Under the pieces are notes generated by a model. It was given only the letters and a program-made list of their open reading frames with translations, had not been told where the DNA came from and did no database searches. The translations under genes and the position numbers were made by a program. 64,000 nucleotides of DNA, from contig CP141132.1 of assembly GCA_035236585.1 (NCBI GenBank), positions 49,541,880 through 49,605,879 on the forward strand. The letters are read 5' to 3'. Below, one piece after another: positions 26,767 to 39,001 of this stretch (positions within the stretch are counted from its first letter, which is position 1; each line of letters opens with the position of its first letter). The DNA comes from Warburgia ugandensis (Eukaryota > Streptophyta > Magnoliopsida > Canellales > Canellaceae).

Positions 26767-27180
26767 TTTACGGCTAGATTATGATCTCACTACGTAAGAG
26801 TTAGATCAAGGATTTTGAATTTTATTTTAGTTTAGACCTTAGCACCCACTAAGCTAGTGCTAGATTTAAGCTATTGAATTTAGTTTTTAGGATAGATCTT
26901 AGCATCCACTAGGTTAGAACTAGATCTAAGCTATTGAATTTGGTCTTTAGGCTAGATATTAGTATTTGCTAGGCTACGGCTAGATCAAAGCCATTAGGTT
27001 GTGTCTTAGCCTGGATCTTTTCCACTAAACTAGGGCTAGATCTTAGCTACTGAATTTCATTTTGGGATAGATCTTAGTATCTGATAGACTACCTCTAGAT
27101 CTAAGCCCTTGAAATTTTCTTTTGGGCAAGATTTTAGCATCCATTAGACTAGGATAAGATCTTAGCCATTGGATTAAATT
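26767..27180. repeat. Minisatellite array 3, 60-bp unit, about 7 copies
   Basis: The unit is built on TAGATCTTAGCATCCACTAG and GCTAGATCTAAGCTATTG. Three consecutive copies from 26,821 keep an exact 60-bp register; later copies drift by a few bases. The piece TAGATCAAGGATTTTGA also occurs in array 2, so the arrays may share ancestry. Confidence 0.9.
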
Positions 27181-27609
27181 CTGGGATCCCTTTTATTTTA
27201 GGTGTAGGTCTTAGAAATGAGTTAAATAGAGAAGGGGGTGTCATTTCAAGTTATCTTGGAGCCCACCATTTTCTTCTTTATTTATGGGTCTTTTGAGAGT
27301 TCTTCATAAATCAAAAAAGAAAAAGGGGTGGCTTTATGCTTAGGATCAGGGTCACATTCATTTGTTTTAATTTCTTCCTTATTTTTAGGTGTTTGATGAA
27401 AGTTTAACAACCTTAGATTTTCTTTTAGTAGAGCTCAATGAGAGATGGGCGCTTATTTTAGGTGTATCCCACTCTTCTATGTTTTTTTGGATTTCCATCC
27501 CCCCTTATATATATTGCATAGGTTAGAATAAAGATAAGGGAAAAGAGGTGCCTCTTTATATCTTTAGTGGGCCTCACACTTCTTATTTGAAGAGATCCAA
27601 ACACTGGAA
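27181..27609. other. Spacer between minisatellite arrays
   Basis: AT-rich spacer with looser internal similarity (repeated TTATTTTAGGTGTA pieces and GGGCCTCACAC/GAGCCCACC). I see no gene. Confidence 0.4.
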
Positions 27610-28010
27610 CATTAGAGAATGAACTATACATATTCTAGGCACTAGATGTCTCCTAGAATGGGAAACAAAATGACACAAATATTAGGTATCCAATGTGTCC
27701 TTGAACAGAGAACAAATAGGAGCTAACTTTAGGCACTAAATGTCTCCTAAATTGGATAATACATAGGTGCAAATTCTAGGCAGTAGACACTTAACATATC
27801 CTAAAATGGAGAAGAAACAAACATAAACCTAAGGACTAAACTTCCCTTTAAATAGAGGACAAACATGAACAAATTTTACACATTGAAAACAAAGAATGGA
27901 TAAGCACAAATTCTAAGCATTGAACATCTTCTAGAATAGAGAATAAAAATGCATGATCATAGGCACTAAACATCTCCTAGAATGGAGAATGTTAGGCACA
28001 AATTTTAAAA
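27610..28010. repeat. Minisatellite array 4, about 46-53-bp unit, about 8 copies
   Basis: Variants of AGGCACTAAACATCTCCTAG followed by AATGGAGAA recur near 27,637, 27,684, 27,730, 27,778, 27,831, 27,876, 27,914 and 27,960. Copies diverge, and the last ones are the most regular. Confidence 0.8.
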
Positions 28011-29874
<1,864 letters not shown>

Positions 29875-32261
29875 TGTTTTAAATAGCTTGCAAGTGCACG
29901 AATCAATGTAGTATTTCCATTAGCAAGGTCGATACTATGGGGAATCTCACAAATTTGTAATGGATTAGATTTTATTCAAATTGACTAATTTCAGCCAAAG
30001 AAAGAGATTTCTAATTAAAGTAGAAATCTAAAGTAACATGAAATTAGAATTATGCAACAAAATTAGAAACTAAAAGTAAACTAAACTTGTCTAAATTAGA
30101 ACTAAACAATTAGAATAAAAACTTACCTAGCTAACATGCAATTAAGTAAAGGAAGCTACAACAATTTAGAAATATTCAAACTAAGCAATGAAACTTAAGT
30201 AAATTACTAAATTGGAAACTTTCATAAATTAAAACTTACCTAACTTTAAACTTACTCAAAAAGAAACTTTCTAAAATCCAACAAGAAAACTTTATAAACC
30301 TAAAAAAATATGCAAAAAACTAATTAAAGACTTCTAAAATGAGATCAAACAAGTAAATTAACGAAGAATCAAAGGAATGGAATTTAGAACCATGCACATG
30401 GTTTTTGGAATGTGCACATGATTTTGGAGCCCTAAAGATAGTGAAATTTAATGCACCTACAATGAGTTACTATGCAAAATAACTATGAGATCTAATAAAA
30501 AACATAAAAATCTAAATGGGTACATAAGGATTCTGGAAAATATGTTTTGATGGCTGGAATTAAGACACAAATTTAAGGAAAAACCAATTTTAAGATTTCA
30601 GTACTTAAGAATAGTCAATAAATCTTGCATTAGAAAGCTATAGAAACCATAATGTTTATGCAAGTAAACAACCCATATATCAAGTACTTTGACAAAATAA
30701 ATAATTTGTGACAAGAATTCCCAAAGAACTTTATTAAATCATTTCTAGTTTACATCAAAATTATGTGTATAAAAATGTCAACAAAATTTGGAAATTGCAC
30801 ATTGTTCTACAATATAAAACCTAAACTAAACTACAATAAAACTTCAATATAATGCTCATAATCTAAATTATAACGACATTCAAAGAAAACTTAGAAAGGA
30901 ATTTGAGAGAAAAGAAGGCTAAGTTAGTGAACTAAGGCAAGAAAATTAACCTAGAACTAAGAGTAAACAAAAGGGACAAAATGAGAAATTCAAATGGGGA
31001 AATCAATGTGTAAGCTAGCTCCTCTCTTAGCTATCACTACTAGCAAAGAGTTAACTTAAATCTTGAGGGAATAATGAAGAATAACAAGTGAAATTGGGGT
31101 AAAGAAAAAAAAGGAAAGCTTGATGGAGAAAAGGGTGCAAAACTATAAAGCAAAATAATGGAAACTAAAGCAATGAAAACCAAAGCAAAGCAAACAAACT
31201 ACCAACCTAAATTAGAGAGCAAATTAGCAAGATAATAACTAGAAAACCAAAGGAATAAAAGCATCCAAGAAATCCCAAAGTCTAGGGTTAGGGTATGGAA
31301 TGAGGTTAGGTTAAAGATGATGTAAGAAAGAGAGGTGGGAAGATGACATAAGAGAGATATGAAGGCTGGTTTCTAAATTTGAACAGGGGGTTAGGCATCT
31401 TTTTCATGGAAGGAGGGTGGAGCTTTTTTGCCTTTCAAATTTTGTTATGTTTGGTTGATGAAAGTCATGGAAGTGGTAAGGAATGGGGTTTAGGAAAGAT
31501 GTGTAAAGATCTAGGGTTTTAAAGTTGTTCAGGTTGAAGTAGATCTAAGGTTTTCTATTTAGGAAACCCATGATTACCAAATAGGAAACTTGGAGGGCAT
31601 CTTTTTCATAATGAGATACCTCCCTCCTTTAACTTGTAACCCTAGGAAAAATACTTGGAGATGGAGTTGAAAAGTAGGGTTTCTATCTTGATGGGTCCAC
31701 CAATGCATAATGATCTTACTTTTTACATAATTCTCTCAAAATTCAAATTTAAAAAATGGGTCATTGCTTGAATTCTCCTCCAATTGTATCACTCCATGTG
31801 GCAATTGGCTTATGTGGCTCACTTTGAGGGCTCCTTTGGCTTGGCTTCATGCTCACACCCTTGGCTTTAATGGCTAGAATGGCTTAGCTTGAACTCCTTA
31901 GCTTGTCGCATTATTTCATGGCTTATATGGCTAGGGTGGCTTGAATGGCCCCCATGCAAAGGTGGCGAAAATGCATGGCTTGCTTCATGGGCCTTCACTT
32001 GATCCTTGATTAAGCTTTGGATGCTGACAATTGGACATTTAGCTTGATCTTTAATTCTTATCCTAATTAATCTCAATTGTCAAATCATCTCCCGAAGACC
32101 TACAAAAGAAGAAAAATCCTAATTAAATCCTAGAAAATTATGATCATTCACAAACATACTCAAGATTAGCCTCTAAACCTTCAAAATATCATATTTTTCA
32201 ATAATTAGGTTAGAAATGAATGTGTTATGAAATCCCAAAAAATCCTAGAAATAGCACTATA
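29875..32261 (-). mobile_element. Athila-like LTR (solo or partial), minus orientation
   Basis: The left border carries GCAAGTGCACGAATC, GTAGTATTT and AAGGTCGATACTATGGGGAATC, the reverse complement of a typical Athila LTR tail. At the right, the reverse complement of about 31,860-32,250 aligns with 14,540-15,050 and 44,550-44,770 (CACATTCATTTCTAACCTAAT, TTCTTTTGTAGGT). The first ~65 bp of the LTR (minus sense) are missing where the next element begins at 32,262. No gag or pol adjoins it, so it is a solo or broken LTR. The 69-codon frame at 31,867-32,076 is a chance frame within it. Confidence 0.7.
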
Positions 32262-34245
32262 TTTTTCATATGATGCAATTTTGATAAAAAGGCGAGATCT
32301 CTTGTTTTATAAGTATGAAATGCATGAAAATCTGTTTGTTTTGGAAAACAATCTTTTGTAAAAACCTCGAGTGTCAAAACACATTTTCAAATTGTCTAGC
32401 CATGGCAAAGTTTTAAATCAACATTATTCCCAAGAAAGTGTTAGTCACAGCCTCAGCTATAGAGAGTAACTACAATCAAGTAACATTGAAAGATAAGGTA
32501 GGGGTTTACTTACTTGCACTTAGTCTGGGTGTCTTTGGTCACAAACGTTCCTTGCCCTTAAGTGTTTACTTTGTGTCTGAAAAATGTTGAGGATTGGGTG
32601 AGTATATACTATACTTAGTAGGAGTCCATCACTACTAGTTTTAGAATATATGAGATGTTTAAAATCATATGCTCTTTCAAAACATGTGTATGTCTGAACA
32701 CTCAAGTTCAATATCGATATCAAAATCCATTGTCAAATTGAAATTCTAACGACTTAAAGAATCACACAAACCAAGTCGAAAGTATCATATATCATAAATA
32801 TAATGATATGCATAAGATGCTTCATTGAATCCAACTCATGGATATCTATCATGGTATGGTCGACCAACCTCATATCATGCCATATGCAATGCAAATAAGT
32901 CCACGAAACTATATGGTCCAACTATGCCTACGACCTCACCGCCGTGTGGTCCCCGGCTACCTGAGGACACTCGGTCATAGCGTCAACAGGGCCTATGACA
33001 AGTATTCGTTGTAAATCATGCAATTTATACAATCGGTTGCAAAACATGCATACAATGCATAAAATCTACTCATGCTAGTATTGCATTCAAAGTCATAACC
33101 CTGCCTAGAAGCCTGACAGCCTAGAAGCCTTGTCAGCTCTCTCTGGCCCGCCCTCATCGGCCCGCCCTCATCAGCCCGCCCTCATCGGTCAAGGCTACAC
33201 TTATCATGCAATCTATGCATGTAGCACACGTCTTGGCAATATATGCGCAATGTATTTTTCAAAACTTGTCCTCTTTGGGTCCCTCACAACTACCTGGCCC
33301 TCACAACTGCCTACCTAGCGTCTTTTGGGCACTCCAACGTCTTTTGGTAACCCTCAAGGACATGCAATTTTGCAAGAACTCAATGCTCACAAGCCATGCA
33401 ATATATGCAATTATTTGCAAAACATGTCTATGCATAATGTATTTAATCATATGCATGCTGAGTTCATTTATATGTTAAACAAGCCATAAAATAAGTCATG
33501 CTAAACAAGTCATATAATTTATACTTAAAACATGCATTCAAAACAATCATGGCTATTTTTAAAAGTCTAGTAGCGATAGAGCACCTACCTAGCTAGGTCG
33601 CGCTAACCCCTTTGTCCTCGTGTGCTCCTGAACATGGTTTGGGGAATCAAGGTTAGTTTGGCCTACCTTTTATAGGTTTTAGAGTGGTTGGTCTTATTAC
33701 TTAGGCATTAAGGGTTCATCCCCATGCCTATGGGTATCCTAAGGTCCTAATTGGGCCTTGGTATCATCAGTTTTCCAAAGGTCTAGCAGTCACGCGCTAC
33801 CATCCTATTCTAAGGGTCGTTCCTACCTTTGATTGGGCCTTGATCAGGGATTTTATAGTTTTGGTGTATCCGCGTCGTTGACACGGACAAAACGCCTTTT
33901 ATGGTGCCTCAATCGGAGCTCTAGATCTCATGTTATAAGCTTTTTAGTATCACATGTACATAAGGCCTTTAAGAGTGAAAATGCAGAATGCTAGCGCACT
34001 GCGCGTGAGCGGCATGCGCCCTAGCGGCTTTAAGAAGTGGAAATCCTAGAATGCTAGTGCGTTGCACGTCAGTGGCATGTGCCCCAGTAGGCGCCTCTGT
34101 AGACGCGCTGGATTTCCCGCCCGTCTTTTCCTTTTGCGGGCGCGTCCACGGACGCGCCCATTTGGTTCTCTCTAACGCGATCGACGTGTTTCGTTCCATC
34201 TAGAACGTCTCGTTTGTTGGGGGACCGGGGCATCCTCGGGACACC

Positions 34246-34342
34246 CTGGTTCGACCATGTCAAACCAGTGCGGCCCAGGGATCATCCCTGGGTCCTTGGT
34301 GACTCTCCAGGGCCCGTTTTTGCATGATTTTTCATGCAAAAA
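34246..34342 (-). other. Three-stem-loop cluster in LTR A
   Basis: Three inverted repeats lie in a row. CTGGTTCGAC/GTCAAACCAG (34,246-34,268) has one mismatch. CCCAGGGAT/ATCCCTGGG (34,274-34,292) is perfect. TTTTTGCATGA/TCATGCAAAAA (34,317-34,342) is perfect with a TTTT loop. They lie about 165-260 nt downstream of the minus-strand TATA box, so they should be in the transcribed R/U5 RNA. Confidence 0.7.
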
Positions 34343-34501
34343 CTTAGGGAAACTGAGCCTAGGATTAATGTGAAGACGGGTTTTGAGGGATCTTGGGCAT
34401 ACCTGGCTCGTTGCTGGGTTTTTCTCCACGTTTCTCCTCTTGGTTGCTTCTCCAAAATGGGTTTTTGCCAAGCTTTTGGGCTGCCATTAGAGGCGCCCAA
34501 G

Positions 34502-34519
34502 AGCTCTATTTATAGAGCT
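34502..34519 (-). promoter_or_regulatory. LTR A TATA box within a palindrome
   Basis: AGCTCTATTTATAGAGCT is an inverted repeat with 7-bp arms. On the minus strand it supplies TATAAATA, the likely core promoter for element transcription. The same 18 bases occur at 38,557-38,574 in LTR B. Confidence 0.6.
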
Positions 34520-34940
34520 ATAAGATGGTTCTTGGGGGGCTCTCACCGCCCTTGAATGGCGGTGGAGAAACCTCCAGAATGGTAGTGATTTCTCCTCCAA
34601 TCACCGCCATTCTAGAACCCTCTAGGAGGTTGAAGATGAGGGGTGCCCGTATCAAAACGGGTCCCTGTGTTTTGCAGGCTAAATCCTTTTTTAGTGAAAA
34701 TTACATTTTTGCCCCTGAACTTCAAAGGGCCATAACTTGCTCATTTTAACTCCGTTTTGGGTGATTTTGGTCTTGTTGGATTCCTTTTTCTGAGACACAC
34801 CTAATGGTACCATTTTCAGGACTAAATTTCTGGGTTCAGACAAGGTGAATAGTGAAATGACCAAAATACCCTTATCTTCAAAAACTGAACTTTTCATTGC
34901 TAACTTAGGATTTTAATGTTACAAAATTGAAGTCATTACA

Positions 34941-34955
34941 TTCTTACCCCCTTAG
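34941..34955 (-). promoter_or_regulatory. Polypurine tract of the Tekay-type element
   Basis: On the minus strand the bases just before the 3' LTR read AAGGGGGTAAGAA. This is the usual position and composition of the plus-strand primer for reverse transcription. Confidence 0.7.
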
Positions 34956-34991
34956 GGGAATTTTGCCCCCAAAATTCTACAATATATACAG

Positions 34992-35186
34992 TCAAAAGAT
35001 CTCGAGGTACTTTTCTCGCATTTCTGACCCTAGTTCCCAAGTCTCTTCTTCCATGTGCGCATTTCTCCACAAAACTTTGACTAAGGGTATGTCCTTGTTT
35101 TGCAGCTTCTTACTCTTACAATCCAGGATCTCAAATGGTCTCGTCTCTAGCTTGAGATCCTCCGTCAACTCTATAGGTACCTTCAA
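34992..35186 (-). pseudogene. Integrase C-terminal chromodomain remnant
   Basis: Translation gives VPIELTEDLKLETRPFEILD, then IPLVKVLWRN and EEETWELGSEMREKY, the chromodomain at the end of Tekay/Del-type integrases. This module directs integration toward heterochromatin. Everything N-terminal to it (protease, RT, RNase H, integrase zinc finger and core) is gone. The frame joins gag-derived sequence directly near 35,186. The chromodomain frame is offset by one base from gag, so no simple fusion protein results. There is no ATG start; the open frame only begins at a TTG. The intact relative at 62,980 shows the missing layout. Confidence 0.85.
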
Positions 35187-36231
35187 CTACTGCATTTGAA
35201 GCCTGGGCTTGATTGGAAGTGAGGGCAAAGACACATCCTTGGCTTTTTGGAACTTGATCTCCTTTACGCTCTTCAACTTTCTTTTTAGGACAATTACTAA
35301 CAAAATGTCCTAATTCTCCACAAAGATAGCAAGTGATGTTGGAAATGGGACATGGTTTGCTTGAATGATTTCTGTTACACCTAGGGCATGCCTTCCAGTC
35401 TGGTCTTCTTCCTTTGTTTTCAAACGGCTTCTTGAAAGGTGGCCTGGGTCCAAATGACTGAAATGGTTTCTTTCCTTTATTTATCATGGTGTTGTTGTTC
35501 TTAATTTCTTTTATTGCCTAATTCCTTTGATAATCTTTTTCGTATAGGGAGGCCATTTATACGGCTTTGGCTACTGTGGATGGTTGGAAACCTAGAACTC
35601 TGTTCCTGAGTCCTGGGTTGAGTCCATCTACAAATCTTTCTGCCGCATCTTCCTCATCAGCACAAGCACTTGGTGCAAATCTTTGGAGGCTGATGAATCT
35701 ACTTTCATACTATTGGACAGTCATATTCCCTTGTTCTAAGTTCATGAATTCCTTTTCCTTTTGTTTTCTTATGTGTTTAGGATAATATTTGTCATTAAAG
35801 ACCTTTTTAAACTCTTCCCATCCTATTGTTTCTCGCTGGTCAAAATAAGTCCTTTCTGCTGTTTCCCACCAAAAGGTAGCTTCTCCTCTAAACACAAATG
35901 TGGCCATGGGTACTTTTCTTTCTTCAGCTATGTTCATGGCTTTAAATATCTTTTCAATATCAATTAACCATTTTTCAGCTGTAGATGCTTCATCTTCTCC
36001 TGTGAATAAGGGAGCTAGTTTCTGAAACCTTTCTAACTGAACCTCAGTCCTATTTATTACTTTATCAGGGGAAGGATCTCGGGTGGTAGGAGTTTGGCTT
36101 TGACTATTCATGTCTTGTCCCATATTCTGTAGAAATTGCTGGAACAATTCAGCCATCCCATTGCCCGACCTAGTGGAGTCCATTGGAAGGGCTTCAGGCC
36201 TTGGAACATTGCTCCCTTTCTTCTTAGGCAT
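35131..36231 (-). pseudogene. gag: Tekay-type gag with three premature stops
   Basis: One continuous reading frame of 367 codons runs from ATG (MPKKKGSN...) at 36,231 to 35,131, broken only by three stop codons, at about 35,707, 35,565 and 35,535. The retrotransposon gag domain is clear (residues about 65-180: APLFTGEDEAST, AEKWLIDIEKIF, FVFRGEATFWW, WEEFKKVFNDKYYP). A linker (RFAPSA, AAERFVDGLNPGLR) follows. Then comes an intact CCHC zinc knuckle, CYLCGELGHFVSNC, at about residues 296-309, which binds element RNA. Two stops are TAG where the family favours CAG, and the third is TAA. Past residue ~345 it runs into the chromodomain remnant across a deletion junction. It lies just inside the primer site. 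Confidence 0.9.
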
Positions 36232-36356
36232 TTGTAATCACAAGGTATTTTACCAAACCTTAGTATGTGTAATCCTATTACCCCTTACTCTTTCATGGAT
36301 GAAACTTGACTATAAGTCATTCTCCTCATAACTGGGCTGTGAGTAACGTTAAACTG

Positions 36357-36371
36357 CGCTTTGATACCACC
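36357..36371 (-). promoter_or_regulatory. Primer binding site (initiator Met-tRNA type)
   Basis: The minus strand just inside the 5' LTR reads TGGTATCAAAGCGC, two bases after the LTR end (...TCATCACA). TGGTATCA-type sites pair with the 3' end of initiator methionine tRNA and are standard for Tekay/Del elements. Confidence 0.85.
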
Positions 36372-38301
36372 TGTGATGACCCGGGTTTTTCATATGATGC
36401 AATTTTGATAAAAGGGCTAGATCTCTTGTTTTATAAGTATGAAATGCATGAAAATCTGTTTGTTTTGGAAAATAATCTTTCGTAAAAACGTCGAGTGTCA
36501 AAACACATTTTCAAATTGTCTAGCCATGGCAAAGTTTTAAATCAACATTATTCCCAAGAAAGTGTTAGTCACAGTCTCAGGTATAGAGAGTAACTACAAT
36601 CAAGTAACATTGAAAGATAAGGTAAGGGTTTACTTACTTGCACTTAGTCAGTGTGTCTTTGGTCACAAACGTTCCTTGCCCTTAAGTGTTTACTTTGTGT
36701 CTGAAAAATGTTGAGGATTGGGTGAGTATATACTATACTCAGTAGGAGTCCATCACTACTAGTTTTAGAATATATGAGATGTTTAAAATCATATGATCTT
36801 TCAAAACATGTGCATGTCTGAACACTCAAGTTCAATATCGATATCAAAATCCATTGTCAAATTGAAATTCTAACAACTTAAAAGAATCGCACAAACCAAG
36901 TCGAAAGTATCATATGTCATAAATATAATGATATGCATAAGATGCTTCATTGAATCCAACTTATGGATATCTATCATGGTATGGTCGACCAACCTCATAT
37001 CATGCCATATGCAATGCAAATAAGTCCACGAAACCATAGGGTCCAACTATGCCCACGACCTCATCGCCGTGTGGTCCCCGGGTACCTGAAGACACTCGGT
37101 CATAGCCTCAACGGGGCCTATGACACGTATTCGTCGTAAATCATGCAATTTATGCAATCGGTTGCTAAACATGCATACAATGCATAAAATCTACTCATGC
37201 TAGTATTGCATTCAAAGTCATAACCCTACCTAGAAGCCTGACAGCCTAGAGGCCTTGTCAGCTCTCTCTGGCCCGCCTTCATCGGTCAAGGCTACACTTA
37301 TCATGCAATCTATGCATGTAGCACACGTCTTGGCAATATATGCGCAATGTATTTTTCAAAACTTATCCTCTTTGGGTCCCTCACAACTGCCTACCCAGCA
37401 TCTTTTGGGCACTCCAGCGTCTTTTGGTAACCCTCAAGGACATGCAATTTTGCAAGAACTCAATGCTCACAAGCCATGCAATATATGCAATTGTTTGCAA
37501 AACATGTCTATGCATAATGTATTTAATCATATGCATGTTGAGTTCATTTATATGTTAAACAAGCCATAAAATGAGTCATGCTGAACAAGTCATATAATTT
37601 ATACTTAAAACATGCATTCAAAACAATCATGGCTCTTTTTAAAAGTCTAGTAGCGATAGAGCACCTACCTGGCTAGGTCGCGCTAACCCCTTTGTCCTCA
37701 TGTGCTCCTGAACATGGTTTGGGGAATCAAGGTTAGTTTGGCCTATCTTTTATTGGTTTTAGAGTGGTTGGTCTTATTACTTAGGCATTAAGGGTTCATC
37801 CCCATGCTTATGGGTGCCCTAAGGTCCTAATTGGGCCTTGGTATCATCAGTTTTCCAAAGGTCTAGTAGCCACGTGCCACCATCCTATTCTAAGGGTTGT
37901 GCCCATGTTTTATTGGGCCTTGATCAGAGATTTTATAGTTTGAGTGTGTCCGTGTCGTCGACGCGGACACAACACCTTTCACGGCGCCTCAATCGGAGCT
38001 CTAATCTTAAGTTATAAGCTTTTTAGTATCACATGTACATAAGGCCTTTAAGAGTGAAAATGCAGAATGATAGTGCGCTGTGTGTGAGCGGCATGCACCC
38101 CAGCGGCTTTAAGAAGTGGAAATCTTAGAATGCTTGTGCGCTGTGCATTAGCAGCATGCGCCCCAACGAGCGCATCTGCAGACGTGCTGGATTTCTCACC
38201 CGTCTTTTCCTTTTGCGGGCGCGTCCTCTAACGCAATCGACGCGTTTCGTTCCGTCTAGAACGTCTCGTTCGTTGGGGGACCAGGGCATGATCGGGACAC
38301 C

Positions 38302-38398
38302 CTGGTTCGACCCTGTCGAACCAGTGCGGTCTAGGGATCGTCCCTGGGTCCTTGGTGACTCTCTAGGGCCCATTTTTGCATGATTTTTCATGCAAAAA
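38302..38398 (-). other. Three-stem-loop cluster in LTR B
   Basis: CTGGTTCGAC/GTCGAACCAG (38,302-38,324) is perfect with a 3-nt loop. CTAGGGA/TCCCTGG (about 38,331-38,347) has one mismatch. TTTTTGCATGA/TCATGCAAAAA (38,373-38,398) is perfect with a TTTT loop. Positions relative to the TATA box agree with LTR A. Confidence 0.7.
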
Positions 38399-38556
38399 CT
38401 TAGGGAAACTGAGCCTAGGATTATTGTGAAGACGGGTTTTGAGGGTCTTGGGCATACCTGGCTCGTTGCTGGGTTTTTCTCCACATTTCTCCTCTTGGTT
38501 GCTTCTCCAAAACGAGTTTTTCCCAAGCTTTTGGGCTGCCATTAGAGGTGCCTAAG

Positions 38557-38574
38557 AGCTCTATTTATAGAGCT
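38557..38574 (-). promoter_or_regulatory. LTR B TATA box within a palindrome
   Basis: The same 18-bp palindrome as in LTR A, giving TATAAATA on the minus strand. This is the likely promoter for the gag-containing transcript. Confidence 0.6.
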
Positions 38575-39001
38575 ATAAGATGGTTCTTGAGGGGGCTCTC
38601 ACCGCCCTTGAATGGTGGTGGAGAAACTTCCAGAATGGTGGTGATTTCTCCTCCAATCACCGCTGTTCTAGAACCCTCTAGGAGGTTGAAGATGAGGGGT
38701 GCCCGTATCAAAATGGGCCCCTGTGTTTTGCAGGCTAAATCCGTTTTTTAGTGAAAATTACATTTTTGCCCCTGAACTTCAAAGGGCCATAACTTGCTCA
38801 TTTTAACTCCGTTTTGGGTGATTTTGGTCTTATTGGATTCCTTTTTCTGAGACACACTAATGGTACCATTTTTAGGACCAAATGTTTGGGTTCAGTCAAG
38901 GTGAATAGTGAAATGACCAAAATACCCTTATCTTCAAAAACTGAACTTTTCATTACTAACTTGGGATTTTAATGTTACAAAATTGGAGTCATTACAGTGT
39001 T

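Larger units (their letters stand above)
32262..34940 (-). mobile_element. Tekay/Del-type gypsy 3' LTR (LTR A)
   Basis: It is collinear with LTR B at 36,372-38,996 over its whole length, with many transitions and small indels. In the minus sense it begins TGTAATGACTTCAATTTTG at 34,940 and should end near 32,248. The last 14 bases present in LTR B (TGTGATGACCCGGG on the plus strand) are absent, and unrelated Athila-like DNA abuts at 32,261. It holds a minus-strand TATA box (34,507-34,514) and a cluster of three stem-loops (34,246-34,342). LTR A alone has a 14-bp unit tripled at 33,145-33,186 and a 17-bp unit doubled at 33,281-33,314. Confidence 0.9.
36372..38996 (-). mobile_element. Tekay/Del-type gypsy 5' LTR (LTR B)
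   Basis: A complete LTR of about 2,625 bp. In the minus sense it begins TGTAATGACTCCAATTTTG at 38,996 and ends CCCGGGTCATCACA at 36,372, next to the primer site. The TATA palindrome (38,557-38,574) and stem-loop cluster (38,302-38,398) match LTR A. GTGTT at 38,997-39,001 is the candidate flanking target duplication, but its partner beyond LTR A cannot be placed because that border is damaged. Confidence 0.9.

Noticed and set aside
25900-28010. Spaced direct repeats considered as a CRISPR array
   Set aside because: Repeats are degenerate, adjacent without unique spacers, and in plant DNA with no cas genes.
34282-34555. Overlapping frames on both strands in the GC-rich part of LTR A and LTR B
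   Set aside because: The region is the non-coding LTR promoter and transcribed region; both copies differ by indels that break the frames.
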